Shown here in pieces: positions 10,708 through 20,548 of a stretch of 22,137 nt of DNA. Numbering within the stretch: position 1 is the first letter of the stretch; every line of letters starts with the position of its first letter. The translations under genes were made by a program, and so were the position numbers. The notes under the pieces are model-generated. The model saw only the letters and a list, made by a program, of their open reading frames with translations. It was not told where the DNA came from and did no database searches. Source of the stretch: Priapulus caudatus (taxonomy: Eukaryota > Priapulida > Priapulimorpha > Priapulimorphida > Priapulidae); contig NW_014577493.1 in NCBI RefSeq assembly GCF_000485595.1, forward strand, positions 244,579 to 266,715, read 5' to 3'.

Positions 10708-10879
10708 GACGTATTCGTGTTTAAACGAGAGAGCGTGGAACACAGTTCTGACGAATAGGTTTGGTAATCAGAGGTTGCCAGGACAGGTATTTGACGCTGA
10801 CCAGCAATGCGCTATTGCCATGGGGAACGGCTATCGAAGATCTCACGGCGGCGATCTCAGCGGTCTCGTTCTCGTGTAC
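10708..10879 (+). CDS. Exon 7: ADAMTS disintegrin-like module, first part
   Basis: After acceptor TTTATTCAG the frame reads [11 protein letters not shown], then [20 protein letters not shown]. This is the conserved C-L-x-(D/E)...L-P-G-x-x-(Y/F)-D-A-D-x-Q-C...G of ADAMTS proteins directly after the protease domain. The acceptor gives a first base at codon position 3, which does not match the phase-0 end of exon 6. An alternative acceptor at 10690 would restore frame and add five residues, but it is poor. The donor is chosen at TAC|GTAATA because it keeps phase 0 to the next exon and gives the usual cysteine spacing; 10867 or 10873 are possible. An ATGG array begins just after the donor. Confidence 0.8.
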
Positions 10880-10889
10880 GTAATAGATT

Positions 10890-11445
10890 AGGTGGAATGG
10901 CATGGATGCGAATGGCATGGTGATGGCATGATGGATGGTATGATGGCATGGTATGGATGGACATGAGGGATGGATGATGATGGTATGGATGCGATGGATG
11001 TATGGATTGGATGGATGGTATGCGATGGATCAAATGGATGGTAGATGGCGATGATGGATGGATGTGATGGATGATGGATGGATGAGGATGGTATGGTATG
11101 ATGGATGGATGAATTGAACTCGGTATGGCATGTATGCATGGATGGATGGATTGGATGGATGGATGATGGATGGAGGGACATGGATAGATGGATGGATGGT
11201 ATGGATGGGATGATGGAGATGATGAATGGATGGATGGATGGGTTGGCATGGATGGAATGGAAGGGTGATAAATGGATGATGGAGAATGATGGGGTATGGA
11301 TGGATGATATGGATGAATGGATGAATGGTATGAATGGTTCATGAATGCGATGAATGGCCATGAATAGATAAAAGGTCATGAATGGTGATGGGTATGGATG
11401 GATGGATGGATGGATGGATGGATGGAGAGTGAATGGATGGACGGA
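10890..11445. repeat. ATGG tetranucleotide array (intron 7)
   Basis: About 550 bp of imperfect ATGG/GGAT units beginning within a dozen bases of the exon 7 donor. A similar array occurs inside block A2 (15795-16150) but not in A1. Confidence 0.9.
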
Positions 11446-11660
11446 CGGACGGACGACGGACGACGGCGGAACGGCAGGGACGCGAACGACGAAAGAATGA
11501 ACGATGGAATGACAAACGACACGATCGACACACGAACGACACGCAACGAACGAAGAACGAACGAACGAACGAACGAACGAACGGACGACACGAACGAACA
11601 ACGAACGACACGAGACGAACGAACGAACGACGATGAACGAAATGAACGAGATGAATGAAT
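11445..11660. repeat. ACGA/AACG tetranucleotide array (intron 7)
   Basis: GGACGGACG passes into AACG/ACGA units mixed with ACGAC. It continues the ATGG array directly. Frames on both strands here are repeat translations rich in Arg/Thr or Ser/Arg. Confidence 0.88.
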
Positions 11661-11833
11661 GAATAATATAAGTAAATAGATTGAAGGATATAATTTCAAC
11701 TATAACTCATTTGTTCTGTTAATATTACATTATAAACTATGGCTATCATAAAACGGCAGTTTTATATCGCTGCATTACAGTAGTTTTCGTTGAAGGAGGT
11801 TTGCTTTGTAATTTTGTGACACTATAACTACAG

Positions 11834-11923
11834 GGCATGTGCTACCAACTCGGCTGCGTGAATGATGAGGGCAAAATGGAAGAAAATCCAGCACTGGAGG
11901 GTACCTACTGCGGTGAAGCAAAG
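11834..11923 (+). CDS. Exon 8: ADAMTS disintegrin-like module, CxxLxC and GTxCG part
   Basis: Acceptor CTACAG and donor AAG|GTAATT bound 90 nt, phase 0 at both ends. The product GMCYQLGC followed by PALEGTYCGEAK matches the C-x-x-L-(W)-C ... (P)-A-x-(D/E)-G-T-x-C-G-x-x-K segment of ADAMTS proteins. The usual tryptophan of LWC is replaced by glycine. The intron after it is about 6.5 kb and consists largely of a duplicated repeat. Confidence 0.85.
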
Positions 11924-11931
11924 GTAATTTG

Positions 11932-12228
11932 TTTATTATTATTATTATTTATTATTGTTGTTATAAAGGTTTATATATATATTAAATATATATGTGTGTG
12001 TGGTTGTGCTGTGTGTTGCTGTAGTTGTGTGTGTGTGTGTCCAACTGTGATTGTGTGTGTGTTGTGTGTGTGGGTGTGTATGTGTGGTGTATGTGTGTGT
12101 GTGTGTTGTGTGTGTGTTGTGTTGCGCAGCGCCGGTGTGGGCCCAGTTGTGCGTGTGCGTGTGGCTGGTGGCGTGTGCTGTCGCGTGTGTGGTGATGCGT
12201 CGTGCGCGGTGCGTGTCGTTTGCGCGAT
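11932..12228. repeat. TTA run and GT-rich tract at the start of intron 8
   Basis: TTATTATTATT follows the exon 8 donor, then about 230 bp of GT-dominated sequence with GTGC steps. It leads directly into block B2. Confidence 0.85.
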
Positions 12229-14160
12229 CTGTGTGTGTTTAGATAAACATTCAGCGAGCTTATATAGGTTGTCTAGCGCAAACAGTAAACACAGACAGGG
12301 CGGCGATTCGCTGCACGATGGAATATTATATATATATATATATACTCATTATGCGCACTCGAACCATCTGTCATTATGTTTTAAGCATGTCAGGCAGTTA
12401 TATAATATATTTTACATTTTAGCCATTATTATTTTTATTGTTATTTTTCATTTATGTTATTAACAATATATTGAGTTAACAAAATATTGTAATAATAACA
12501 TGAATGATAATAATAATATGAATGATAATACATATAATAAATACCTCTTTCTCAAAACTATAATTAACTAGATATATATTAACAAATTTTCTCTAATATA
12601 ATGATTTCCGATTACAACTAATTAAATTCTTTCACGCGATGCGTTGTCGCGGCGGCTCTTTTAGTGTGTGTCGAAGCGGCGCATGCGTATGATCGGTCAC
12701 CGAGGTGAAGCTCCGCCGATCCGACGCAGGAGAGGCTGTGGGGTATCTGGCACCGTGTGGGTGGATGTAGAGCAACTGCGTGCGAGCAGCGGCGTCGACC
12801 TTTTAAGTTTCGGCCGCAGGTGTAGCGACCAGGTGCGAATCTCAGGTGTACACGACGTCTCGATCCTCGTATGTGAGCACGGGGGGTGTCGTCCTTCTTT
12901 CCGTCGCAGTGACTAAGGGTTCTCTTAGAATGTCACGCGCTTTTCGCAGCACTTGGTGGCAAACGATTATCAGTCGGTGATTGATTTCTGCTGTATATGT
13001 ATTTCTGATCCTACCTAATAACAGGCCACTGGTTCAATGTATTCTTCGTCGCAAACGTTATCACATCGTGTTGGATTTCTGATGTCATAGGCTATTTAAA
13101 GCCGCACAAATGCGCATCAACGCTAATTTTCAGTACTAGACTAGCAAACTACTTCGTGTCATGCTAATCACACTACCTTATGAAATAACTCTAGTTCCTC
13201 CATTTCACAGCGGTTGTCCTTATAAAAGGTATTTGAAATACCTTCAATTTGTTCAAATTTTCGATGTTGTGACACTTTTCGCGTTGCCCTTGCAAAGCAA
13301 CCGCACCAGCGGATGCTGCGGTAACAGCGGTACGGATGCTAGCAAGATTACCACTTCGAAGGCTAAATTGTGTTGGCAACAGTCGGCGCTTTGCGCCGCA
13401 ATGCCAGTTTTCTCACTCTTTCTTGTGTCGGGTTTTAAGCAAAAACGCGACAGTTGAAATGGACGCAACTATAGAGTTTTTTTGTTCATACGGTAGTGTG
13501 GCATTATGCATGACACGAAGGTATTTGTAGTCTAGTACTGGAGAAATTAGCGTTTGGGATGCGCATAGTGCGGCTTTAATGAATGTACTGAATAGACAGG
13601 GCCACTTGGCTTGCAATGTATACAGGTATACAATCGAACAATCGGGGTGAGCAGCATATAATATCTAGGGTGTGGCTATTGTTGTAAATCGAGTATACAA
13701 TGAACAAGAGATCGACTTTCGCATTTCTTGTGCAACCTTGAATCGTTCGGCATATAATCTCGGTTCTGCATCTAATTTTATTTCGGTTGAATATTTCGTT
13801 CCAGGGTTCGTCAGAGTGGATTCAAACTAAGGACGAGCTATTTTTATATTCTTATAGAATCATGGTCATGCTATAGACAAATAATATTGTATTGCATGAC
13901 AGCGCCGGTGTTTGCAATCTCTAGCTAGACTATTGCGAGTGTAATGGTCGCCTGCGATCGAAGCGCACGGAATTTTGAACATCTCTGTGTTTGTTTTCCT
14001 GGCCACACAAAATTCACCAAGACTGTGAAGGCGTACGAAGCAGCTTTGGTACTTGTGGTCCGTCGTGGGACGTCGTAGTCCTATCTGCCGAGGTACCTGG
14101 TCCGCCAACGTATGAATTTTTACGCTAACGTATAATCATCACCGCCATTTTGTTGCCTAA
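12229..14160. repeat. Block B, copy 2 (B2), carrying a local duplication and an inserted element
   Basis: Same orientation as B1. Most differences from B1 outside the insertion are single-base gains or losses. Around 12958-13090 a stretch of about 80 bp (GCAAACGTTATCAC...) is present twice, and the second version is split by a 476-bp element. Open frames such as 12668-12916 do not hold in B1. Confidence 0.85.
13100..13575. mobile_element. TTAA-flanked inverted-repeat element (MITE), 476 bp
   Basis: The ends read AGCCGCAC and GTGCGGCT, with TTAA at 13096-13099 and 13576-13579, the expected target duplication of piggyBac- or Kolobok-type elements. The inverted arms extend over about 110-120 bp with small differences (for example CAGTACTAGACTA left, TAGTCTAGTACTG right; CTTCGTGTCATGC left, GCATGACACGAAG right). 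No transposase is encoded; the open frames inside are short and unrelated. The element is missing from B1, so it landed in this copy only. Confidence 0.85.
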
Positions 14161-14282
14161 TGTGTTCTCTAAATACTAACTTGCACGTGAAATTATTTGT
14201 AATTTTATCGCGCTGTGAGTTTTTTGGGGGTGATTAAACACGCTGTCATAGCTTCTTCCATCACCCTCTGTGTATTTTACTG
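14161..14282. other. Spacer between blocks B2 and A2
   Basis: About 120 bp with no counterpart found between or beside A1 and B1. It holds TTTTTTGGGGG and a pair GGGGGTGAT / ATCACCCTC that could form a short stem. Confidence 0.5.
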
Positions 14283-15290
14283 TTGGTAGGAATTGCCTTC
14301 CCACTAGAGTAGTGCATGTTCACCTTCTGAAGAGATTGAAGAGTATGTAGAGTGAAGTATTACTCACTAACCTGGGTCTGCAAGTTGAACATGTTTGAGC
14401 TGATATGCGAGACTAGATAGAGCATTATTCCCCTCGTACGCTTTTACTAATAATACCCAAGAGTATATAATATAGATCTCTATTATGTACTCTTGATAAT
14501 ACCTAATAACTGATCCATATCTATCAGCTGAATCACCTACTTACTGTGATTATTTTGCATGTTTGTCTTGCTATTTGTAGCGCAAATGTTGGTTGGTGTG
14601 ACTGGGGTGTACTTGGTCCGGCACAGGCAATTACCATATGGGAGAAAGAATAAGAGAGCAGCGCGAGAGAGAGAGAGAGACGGGAGAGAAGACGAGGCAG
14701 AGAGAGAGACTAGAGAGACGAGAGAGAGAAGAGAGAGACATAGCAGACGAGAGGACCGAGAGAGACGAGAGAAGAGAGAGAGAGAGAGCGACTCGAAAGA
14801 GAGAGCGAGAGGGTAAGAGCGCAGAAGCAGAGAGGAGGAGAACTGAGGCGACAAACAGCAGACAGGCGGACGGCGCGGACAGACGTACGGACGGCAGGCC
14901 GGGACAGGACAGACAGCAGGACAGCAGACGACAGATAGATAGGACACGACAGACAGACAGATGTGATAGAATAGATAGATAGAAGATAGCATGAATAGAT
15001 AAGATAGATATGATAACGATAGATATATAGATGATATGATAGATAGCATAGATAGATAATAGATACGATAGATTAGATAGCGATAGACAGACAGAGAGCA
15101 TAGACAGACAGACGACAGACCGACAGCAGAACAGGACAGACAGAGACAGGACGACAGACAGACAGACAGACAGACAGACAGAACAGATAGATTAGAACAG
15201 ACAGACAGACGGACAGAAAGAAGGACGACAATGATAGATAGATAGATAGCATAGATGATAGATAGATAGATAGATAGATAGATAGAAGAT

Positions 15291-15331
<41 letters not shown>

Positions 15332-15401
15332 GATAGATAGATAGATAGATAGATACGATAGATAGATAGATAGAATAAATGAGATAGATAGATAGATAGA
15401 C

Positions 15402-15435
<34 letters not shown>

Positions 15436-15794
15436 CTAGCAATATATAGATATGATATATATGATAGACTATAGATATATAGTAGTACGATATTAGACTA
15501 TATAGATAGAATATATAGATAGATAAATAGTATAGATAGATAGAGAAATAGACAGACGACAGACAGCAGTAAGACAGCAGACAGACTAGATAGAGTAGAT
15601 AGATAGATAGATAGATAAATTAGAATAATACAAGTCAGATAGCAGTAGATAGAGACGATATATAGATTAGATAGATAGATAGTAGATAGTAAAGTAGTAG
15701 ATAGATGAGATAGATAGATAGATAGATAGAATTAGATAGATAGTATACGGATAGATAGTAGATAGATAGATGATAGCGAGGCAATTGGCACTGG

Positions 15795-16150
15795 CATGGA
15801 AGATGGATGGATGGATGGGATGGATGGATGATGGTGGATGGTGGATGGATGGATGGGAATGGATGGATGGATGGATGGAGGTATGGAGGTGGATGGATGG
15901 ATGATAGGATGGCATGATGGATGGATGGTATGGATGGATGATGGAGGAATGGATGGGTGATGGATGGATGGATGCGTAGGCTATGGCTATGGATGGATGG
16001 ATGGATGGATGGACTGGATGGGGATGGTAGGGATGGTATGAGGACTGATGGATGGATGATGGATGATGGCATGGGATGGATAGGATTGGATGATGGATGG
16101 ATGGATGGCATGGAATGGAATGGATGGGATGGATGGATGGGATGGATAGT
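15795..16150. repeat. GGAT tetranucleotide array inside A2
   Basis: About 350 bp of GGAT units flanked on both sides by GATA arrays. A1 lacks it, so it either expanded from GATA by point change and slippage in this copy or was lost from A1. Confidence 0.88.
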
Positions 16151-16227
16151 AGATAGATAGATAGTATAGGATAGATAGATAGATAATGATAGATAGATAG
16201 ATGTAGATAGATGATAGACTAGATAGA

Positions 16228-16261
<34 letters not shown>

Positions 16262-16837
16262 GGATAGATGGATAGATAGTATGGGATAGATGATTGGATA
16301 GATGATGGATAGTAGTGGATAGATAGATGGATAGATAGATAGATCAGTATAGATAGATGATAGACTTAGATTAGACTGATAGAATAGATAAGGATGATAG
16401 AATAGATCGATAGCAATCCGATAGATAGATATAGATTATATAGATAGATATTATAGATAGATATAGATATTGATAGAGTATATTATTAGATAGATAGATA
16501 GCATATATAGATATATTAGAATAGATATATAGATAGATGATAGATATAAGATATATTATAATATAATATAGTAGACATTATATAGATTAGATATAGATAT
16601 AATCATATATTAGATAATATAGATATATGATAGATAATCTAGATATTATATAGATATTATATAAATAATATTTAGTATATATGGATTATATGGATTAATA
16701 TAGATAGATAGGAAAGAGAGGAATGATATAGCAGAGGATAAAGAGGAGTCGGGAGCGAAAACGATAGCCGACACGGCGCGATGAGACAGAGCGAAAGGCG
16801 GGGCGAGAGAGAGACAGAGGGAAAGAGAGGAAGAGAC

Positions 16838-16869
<32 letters not shown>

Positions 16870-17939
16870 GAAGGAGAGAGAGACGAAGATGGAGAGAGAG
16901 AGAGACGACGAGAGAAGGAGAGAGAGAAGGCGGGATGGGATAAGAGGGAAAAGAAGAGGTGAAGCGGGAGAGATGAGCGACAGAGAGGAAGTGGAGGAGT
17001 GAAAGATTTCGGATCCAGCTCTGTTACCGTTTGTGACGGAAGGTCACAAAACAATACAATTCCGGTAATGTAGTTAAAAAACATTACTAGCGTAGATGTG
17101 CAGGCCTTGGGTCGCTTGGGCCACCGTAACTATAATGTGCAAATCGGCCGACAACACACGTTTATTGCTACGGTAAACGCCCAAAGATCGTTTTGTTACC
17201 ATACCTGCAATTTGCTCGACAGAAGACGAGATCTGACGCGTTTAGGAAATTTCCCTCGGAAACGTGCCCGTTGTCAGAAACAAATGTTCGTAATAGGCAT
17301 TATTTTTGTTATTCGTTATTATTCAATTTGTATTAACAGCTATTACTTTCGATGTTTTGACAACGCGTCCAGGATGTTATGTGAAGTAACGCGTCATGAC
17401 TAAATATTTTGATGAATGCGGGAAATAATATTACGATCTATAATATAAAATATGAAATTAGCAATCTCGATAACACTAAAATGCAATGTTAATAGGCAGT
17501 CTTATGTTTTGCACTTATCATCGCCACGTCTTCGGTCTGGATCATCATGATAACGTGTCACGCATTTGGCAGCATGCACGAGATAAAGACGACGCAAGTG
17601 TCATAGACGAGCGCTGTGGAGCAGCTGGTCTACCTCAACCACTCGCACCCGAAGGGTCTTCTTCTCCTTCGTATATACTGCAACGCGTTTTTCGGGCATC
17701 CTCCTTTCCTATGCGCGTCGTTCGTAGATATTGCCTGCGAGCGGGAAGTTTTTAAATTAGGTATATCAATCGTCAAATGTAAAAGTGCAATGTGGAATTA
17801 AATATTTGGAATGTTGTGCGACGACTATTTAATGTTAATTGTAGCCGGTATGGTGGGTTACGAGAATAAGCTGTTGGCTCGAATGTAAAGGGCGGATAAT
17901 CAACACTAGCATTTAACGTTTATAGCCGGGTAGCGCTGT

Positions 17940-18045
17940 AGTGTGTAGTAGTAGTGAGTAGTAGTTAGTTATGTGTAGTAGTAGTAGTAGTAGTAGCTAG
18001 TAGTAGTAGTAGTAGTCAGTGTAGTAGTAGTAGTAGTAGCCGTGT
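17940..18045. repeat. TAG microsatellite ending A2
   Basis: TAG units with several breaks, then CCGTGTAGGCGCGC and unrelated sequence. Confidence 0.85.
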
Positions 18046-18151
18046 AGGCGCGCACGTGTAAAATGCTGACAATGCAACTTCATTGCCCCGCGAAGACATT
18101 TCCGTTCGTCACCTCACACCAAATTTACAGCGTTTTAACTATCGCGTGCAA

Positions 18152-18182
<31 letters not shown>

Positions 18183-18474
18183 ACTAAGTAAGTAATGTTA
18201 TTCAATAATAATATTAAAAAAAGAAAATGCACACGTACAGAATACTATATCATATATACTATCTATTAATTATATTAGATATATATATAATATATCAGGA
18301 GATCAAGAGTAGGTTATGACGTTATCGATGATGATGTTTGCAGACGTTCGCCGAATCTGCACGCTGTACTGCCATCGATGCGCGAACATCAGTGCATTAC
18401 GGTTCACGGCCACGTCGGCTGCTGATTGCCCGAACGGACATACTCAATGCCAGGACGCGCTAATCCAACGACAG
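18046..18474. other. End of intron 8, with an AAAT array
   Basis: Contains an ATAA/AAAT run (about 18150-18184) and a TA-rich patch (18240-18300). 18344-18474 lies between two possible acceptors (TTTGCAG and CGACAG). The frame leading into exon 9 meets TGA at 18423, and another frame reads ICTLYCHRC, which resembles a CxxLxC module but cannot be joined in phase. Confidence 0.55.
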
Positions 18475-18509
18475 GATGTTACTGCATCAACAAGAAATGT
18501 TCAAAACTC
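18475..18509 (+). CDS. Exon 9: mini-exon closing the disintegrin-like module
   Basis: The frame ending at CTC|GTGAGT reads CYCINKKCSKL, the equivalent of the (W)C-I-N-G-K-C segment that follows GTxCGxxK in ADAMTS proteins, and it runs in phase 0 into the thrombospondin exon. The best acceptor is CGACAG at 18474, giving 35 nt. A 36-nt exon would be needed to keep frame with exon 8, so one G may be missing beside the acceptor. An alternative start at 18344 after TTTGCAG makes a 166-nt exon, but that frame carries TGA at 18423 and also mismatches by one base. Coding of the last 33 nt is well supported; the start is not. Confidence 0.65.
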
Positions 18510-18540
18510 GTGAGTGCAGAACCTCGTATCATCGTCTCCA

Positions 18541-18812
18541 GGGCCGTAGCCTGAGGGGGCAAGGGGGCAGCCTGCCCCCTAGACTTTAAGAGACAAAATT
18601 AAAAATAATGGTTAGCTTAATATCGTATTAACCATGCATAAACGTGATTTTTTCGATTCACTCTATCGTGAAAAGCCGCTTGTCTCAGGGTACTCACCCC
18701 AACCAATTTATGACGTAGATCAAGAGGCTGCGCTCGTCGCTCATCATTTACACTCAGTTTGAGTTCAGGAATTGCCTCCCCCTTTTTCTAGAATTTGATC
18801 AGCCTTGGCCCA
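18541..18812. mobile_element. Possible degraded inverted-repeat transposon end pair
   Basis: GGGCCGTAGCCTGAGGGGGC near 18541 is the kind of G-rich end often seen on animal DNA transposons, and GATCAGCCTTGGCCC near 18798-18812 is a loose inverted match. GGGGGCAG/CTGCCCCC at 18563-18579 forms a small perfect stem. No target duplication was found. Confidence 0.3.
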
Positions 18813-19654
18813 AAACGGATATTTGTTGACAACCGATATAAGTAGTACGACAGATATAGAAATTCTCGTTAACTCGAATCAATTGCTTGCTGCCGCCGTT
18901 ATATGTTACGTAGCCATGAGACATTTATGGCTTATGCAGTGTTTCTTCATGGTACATCTAGGGCGGCCCCGTCTGTGCCGCGGATTGTCGGCCCGGTTAT
19001 TCCAGGAATTTCATCACTTACAATACAAGGCACTTGGAACGTTTCAATAGCTAAATTATGGTAACAAACACGAAATGATTTACTACCATAAGTTTTAATG
19101 TTTCTTTGCCTCCTTCTCGCTTTATTGCGTATACTTCCTGTAAATGCCGTTATATGCTTTCTGCAACAGCCGGAGACACTCCTCACGCCGCTGATGCACA
19201 AACAACAAGTATATATTTATAATTATAAGATGTTAACTTTACCACTATTTACGTATTTTGAAACGTTCAAGTGCCGGTGCAGTACCGTTCACATAGATAT
19301 CAATCGGGGGCATAAGCATACTGCTTGCAATGTCCCTGATAATTAAGCGTGAACTGCGCACTTTCACACGAACGTGTCATAATATAGATGATTATATTAT
19401 CATTATATATTATATTCGTTATTATTATCTATATTATGAACTCCTGATATGATTACACTGCTTTTTCAGTTTTTGCAAACGGTATTAGAATATTACTACA
19501 CGAAAGCGTTATTATTTCATAGATACCGCGTTATACAGCAGCCGGCAGACGCATTTGGCCGACCGTTAGATCATACCCTCGATCAACTAGAATCGATAGG
19601 ATCAGGAGGACACTCTAGTATATTAACTTATAGTCATGCACTATCTTTATATAT

Positions 19655-19665
19655 ATGTTATTATA

Positions 19666-19709
<44 letters not shown>

Positions 19710-19715
19710 TATGAC
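19655..19715. repeat. TA microsatellite (intron 9)
   Basis: About 50 bp of TA with ATATACACATATAT at the end. Confidence 0.85.
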
Positions 19716-19823
19716 ACTATATTATGACTCTATATTATGACACTCCTGATAAATAATGTGATGGATGTCAGTTGCTGGCTGATGCTGCTTTGGCCCAGGC
19801 TAAACAGGCATGCAATGCTGTAG

Positions 19824-19916
19824 CTCTAGAACCCTTATCTGCCCATAGATATAGAATACAGTCTGTATTCTATATCTATGGTTTGCCACAGACCCGTGGC
19901 AAACAAGGTTCTAGAG
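19824..19916. repeat. Foldback element with a three-way-junction layout
   Basis: Outer arms CTCTAGAACC (19824-19833) and GGTTCTAGAG (19907-19916) enclose two hairpins: 19-bp perfect arms with one-base loop (19843-19861 / 19863-19881, CCATAGATATAGAATACAG) and TTTGCCAC/GTGGCAAA (19882-19889 / 19896-19903). The acceptor of exon 10 lies 50 bases downstream, in another GTTCTAG. The function, if any, is unknown; it may be a MITE remnant. Confidence 0.75.
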
Positions 19917-19966
19917 TTAGCAATGCTGGGGCTCGCATAGACTTATTCTAACTAGCATTGTTCTAG

Positions 19967-20085
19967 AAACCGATTGACGGTGGGTGGACCCCATGGATCA
20001 AAGTACGGGGGTGTCCTCGATGTCTGTGGCGGAGAGAACAGAAAAAAGATATGGAAGTGAAGCGCAGAAGTTGTAATAATCCTCC
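19967..20085 (+). CDS. Exon 10: thrombospondin type-1 repeat, first part
   Basis: Acceptor GTTCTAG and a consensus donor CC|GTAAGT bound 119 nt, phase 0 in and phase 2 out. It encodes KPIDGGWTPWIKV, then CPRCLWRREQ and KRRSCNNPP. KPxDGGWxPW...C..C...R.CNNPP is the classic start of an ADAMTS thrombospondin type-1 repeat. The usual S-x-x-C-G between the tryptophans and arginines is altered. This exon has no methionine-initiated open frame and was found by reading the frame through the splice sites. Confidence 0.88.
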
Positions 20086-20188
20086 GTAAGTGGCTATGTC
20101 ACCTTGGGCTGGCAGCACACTTCACCAACATTCGTTGCTCGTACAGGCAATTTTCGTGGTCGGCAATTTTTGTGGCCGGTGCCGCGTC

Positions 20189-20225
20189 ACAGCACACGTC
20201 ACCACTCAGTGGTGACGTGTGCTGT
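20189..20225. repeat. Perfect 18-bp palindrome within the inverted-repeat element
   Basis: ACAGCACACGTCACCACT at 20189-20206, one base, then its exact reverse complement at 20208-20225. Its AGCACACGTCACCA core is a variant of the element's own terminal motif, so it may be a head-to-head copy of the end. Confidence 0.9.
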
Positions 20226-20450
20226 TGACGGCAATTTTTGTTCACTGCGATTCCTTGCCACAGGTAGCTTATCATGCTACTAAAATACCAGACAATTATT
20301 AATAGTAGGTAGATGAATCAATCTAGGCCTACTAACTTCTAAAACAACTTAAAATATTCAATTTTTTTATTGATAATTAAATTTATATATTAACAAAATA
20401 AATACCAGTATAAAATATTTGAAACTCAACATGATGCACATGTAACAAGT

Positions 20451-20548
20451 TACAGTAGAACCCCACTTAATGGACACCCTGTTTAAAGCTGGGCACCTCT
20501 CCATCATGTCTATGAATGTTTAGTCCATAATAGAGGGGTTCTACTGTA
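20451..20548. mobile_element. 98-bp MITE nested in the larger element
   Basis: TACAGTAGAACCCC (20451) and GGGGTTCTACTGTA (ending 20548) are perfect 14-bp inverted ends, starting and ending in TA as for Tc1/mariner/pogo-type insertions. ATGGAC / a reversed match near 20525 extends the arms. CAGTAGAACCCC-type ends are known from pogo/Tigger-like elements, which is a family resemblance only. Confidence 0.72.

Larger units (their letters stand above)
14283..18045. repeat. Block A, copy 2 (A2) of the large duplication
   Basis: Same orientation as A1. 14283-14640 matches 372-730, and 17000-18045 matches about 3160-4165. Inside are GA (14640-14860), GACA (14870-15240), GATA (15235-15780), GGAT (15795-16150), GATA/TA (16150-16700) and GA (16720-17000). 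Most differences in the unique parts are single-base indels. It ends in a TAG array and then unrelated DNA. Confidence 0.85.

Noticed and set aside
12668-12916. 82-residue open frame in the CpG-rich part of B2
   Set aside because: B1 does not keep the frame and differs mainly by one-base indels; no domain seen.
13161-13616. Four overlapping open frames on both strands
   Set aside because: They lie inside the 476-bp inverted-repeat element, which is too short to encode a transposase.
18344-18474. Longer version of exon 9 with ICTLYCHRC or TFAESARC frames
   Set aside because: ICTLYC resembles a CxxLxC module, but no frame joins exon 8 and exon 10 without a shift, a TGA lies at 18423 in the needed frame, and exon 8 already supplies that module.
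18805-19050. 81-residue open frame
   Set aside because: No family signature, in an intron beside a possible transposon relic; exon 9 joins exon 10 in phase without it.
19170-19208. 39-nt candidate exon after CTGCAACAG ending CAACAA|GTATAT
   Set aside because: In phase, but it would break the KCSKL-KPIDGGW junction that is standard in the family.
19449-19727. 92-residue open frame following TTTTTCAG
   Set aside because: No recognised domain, runs into a TA array, and is not needed between exons 9 and 10. A small unrelated gene cannot be excluded.
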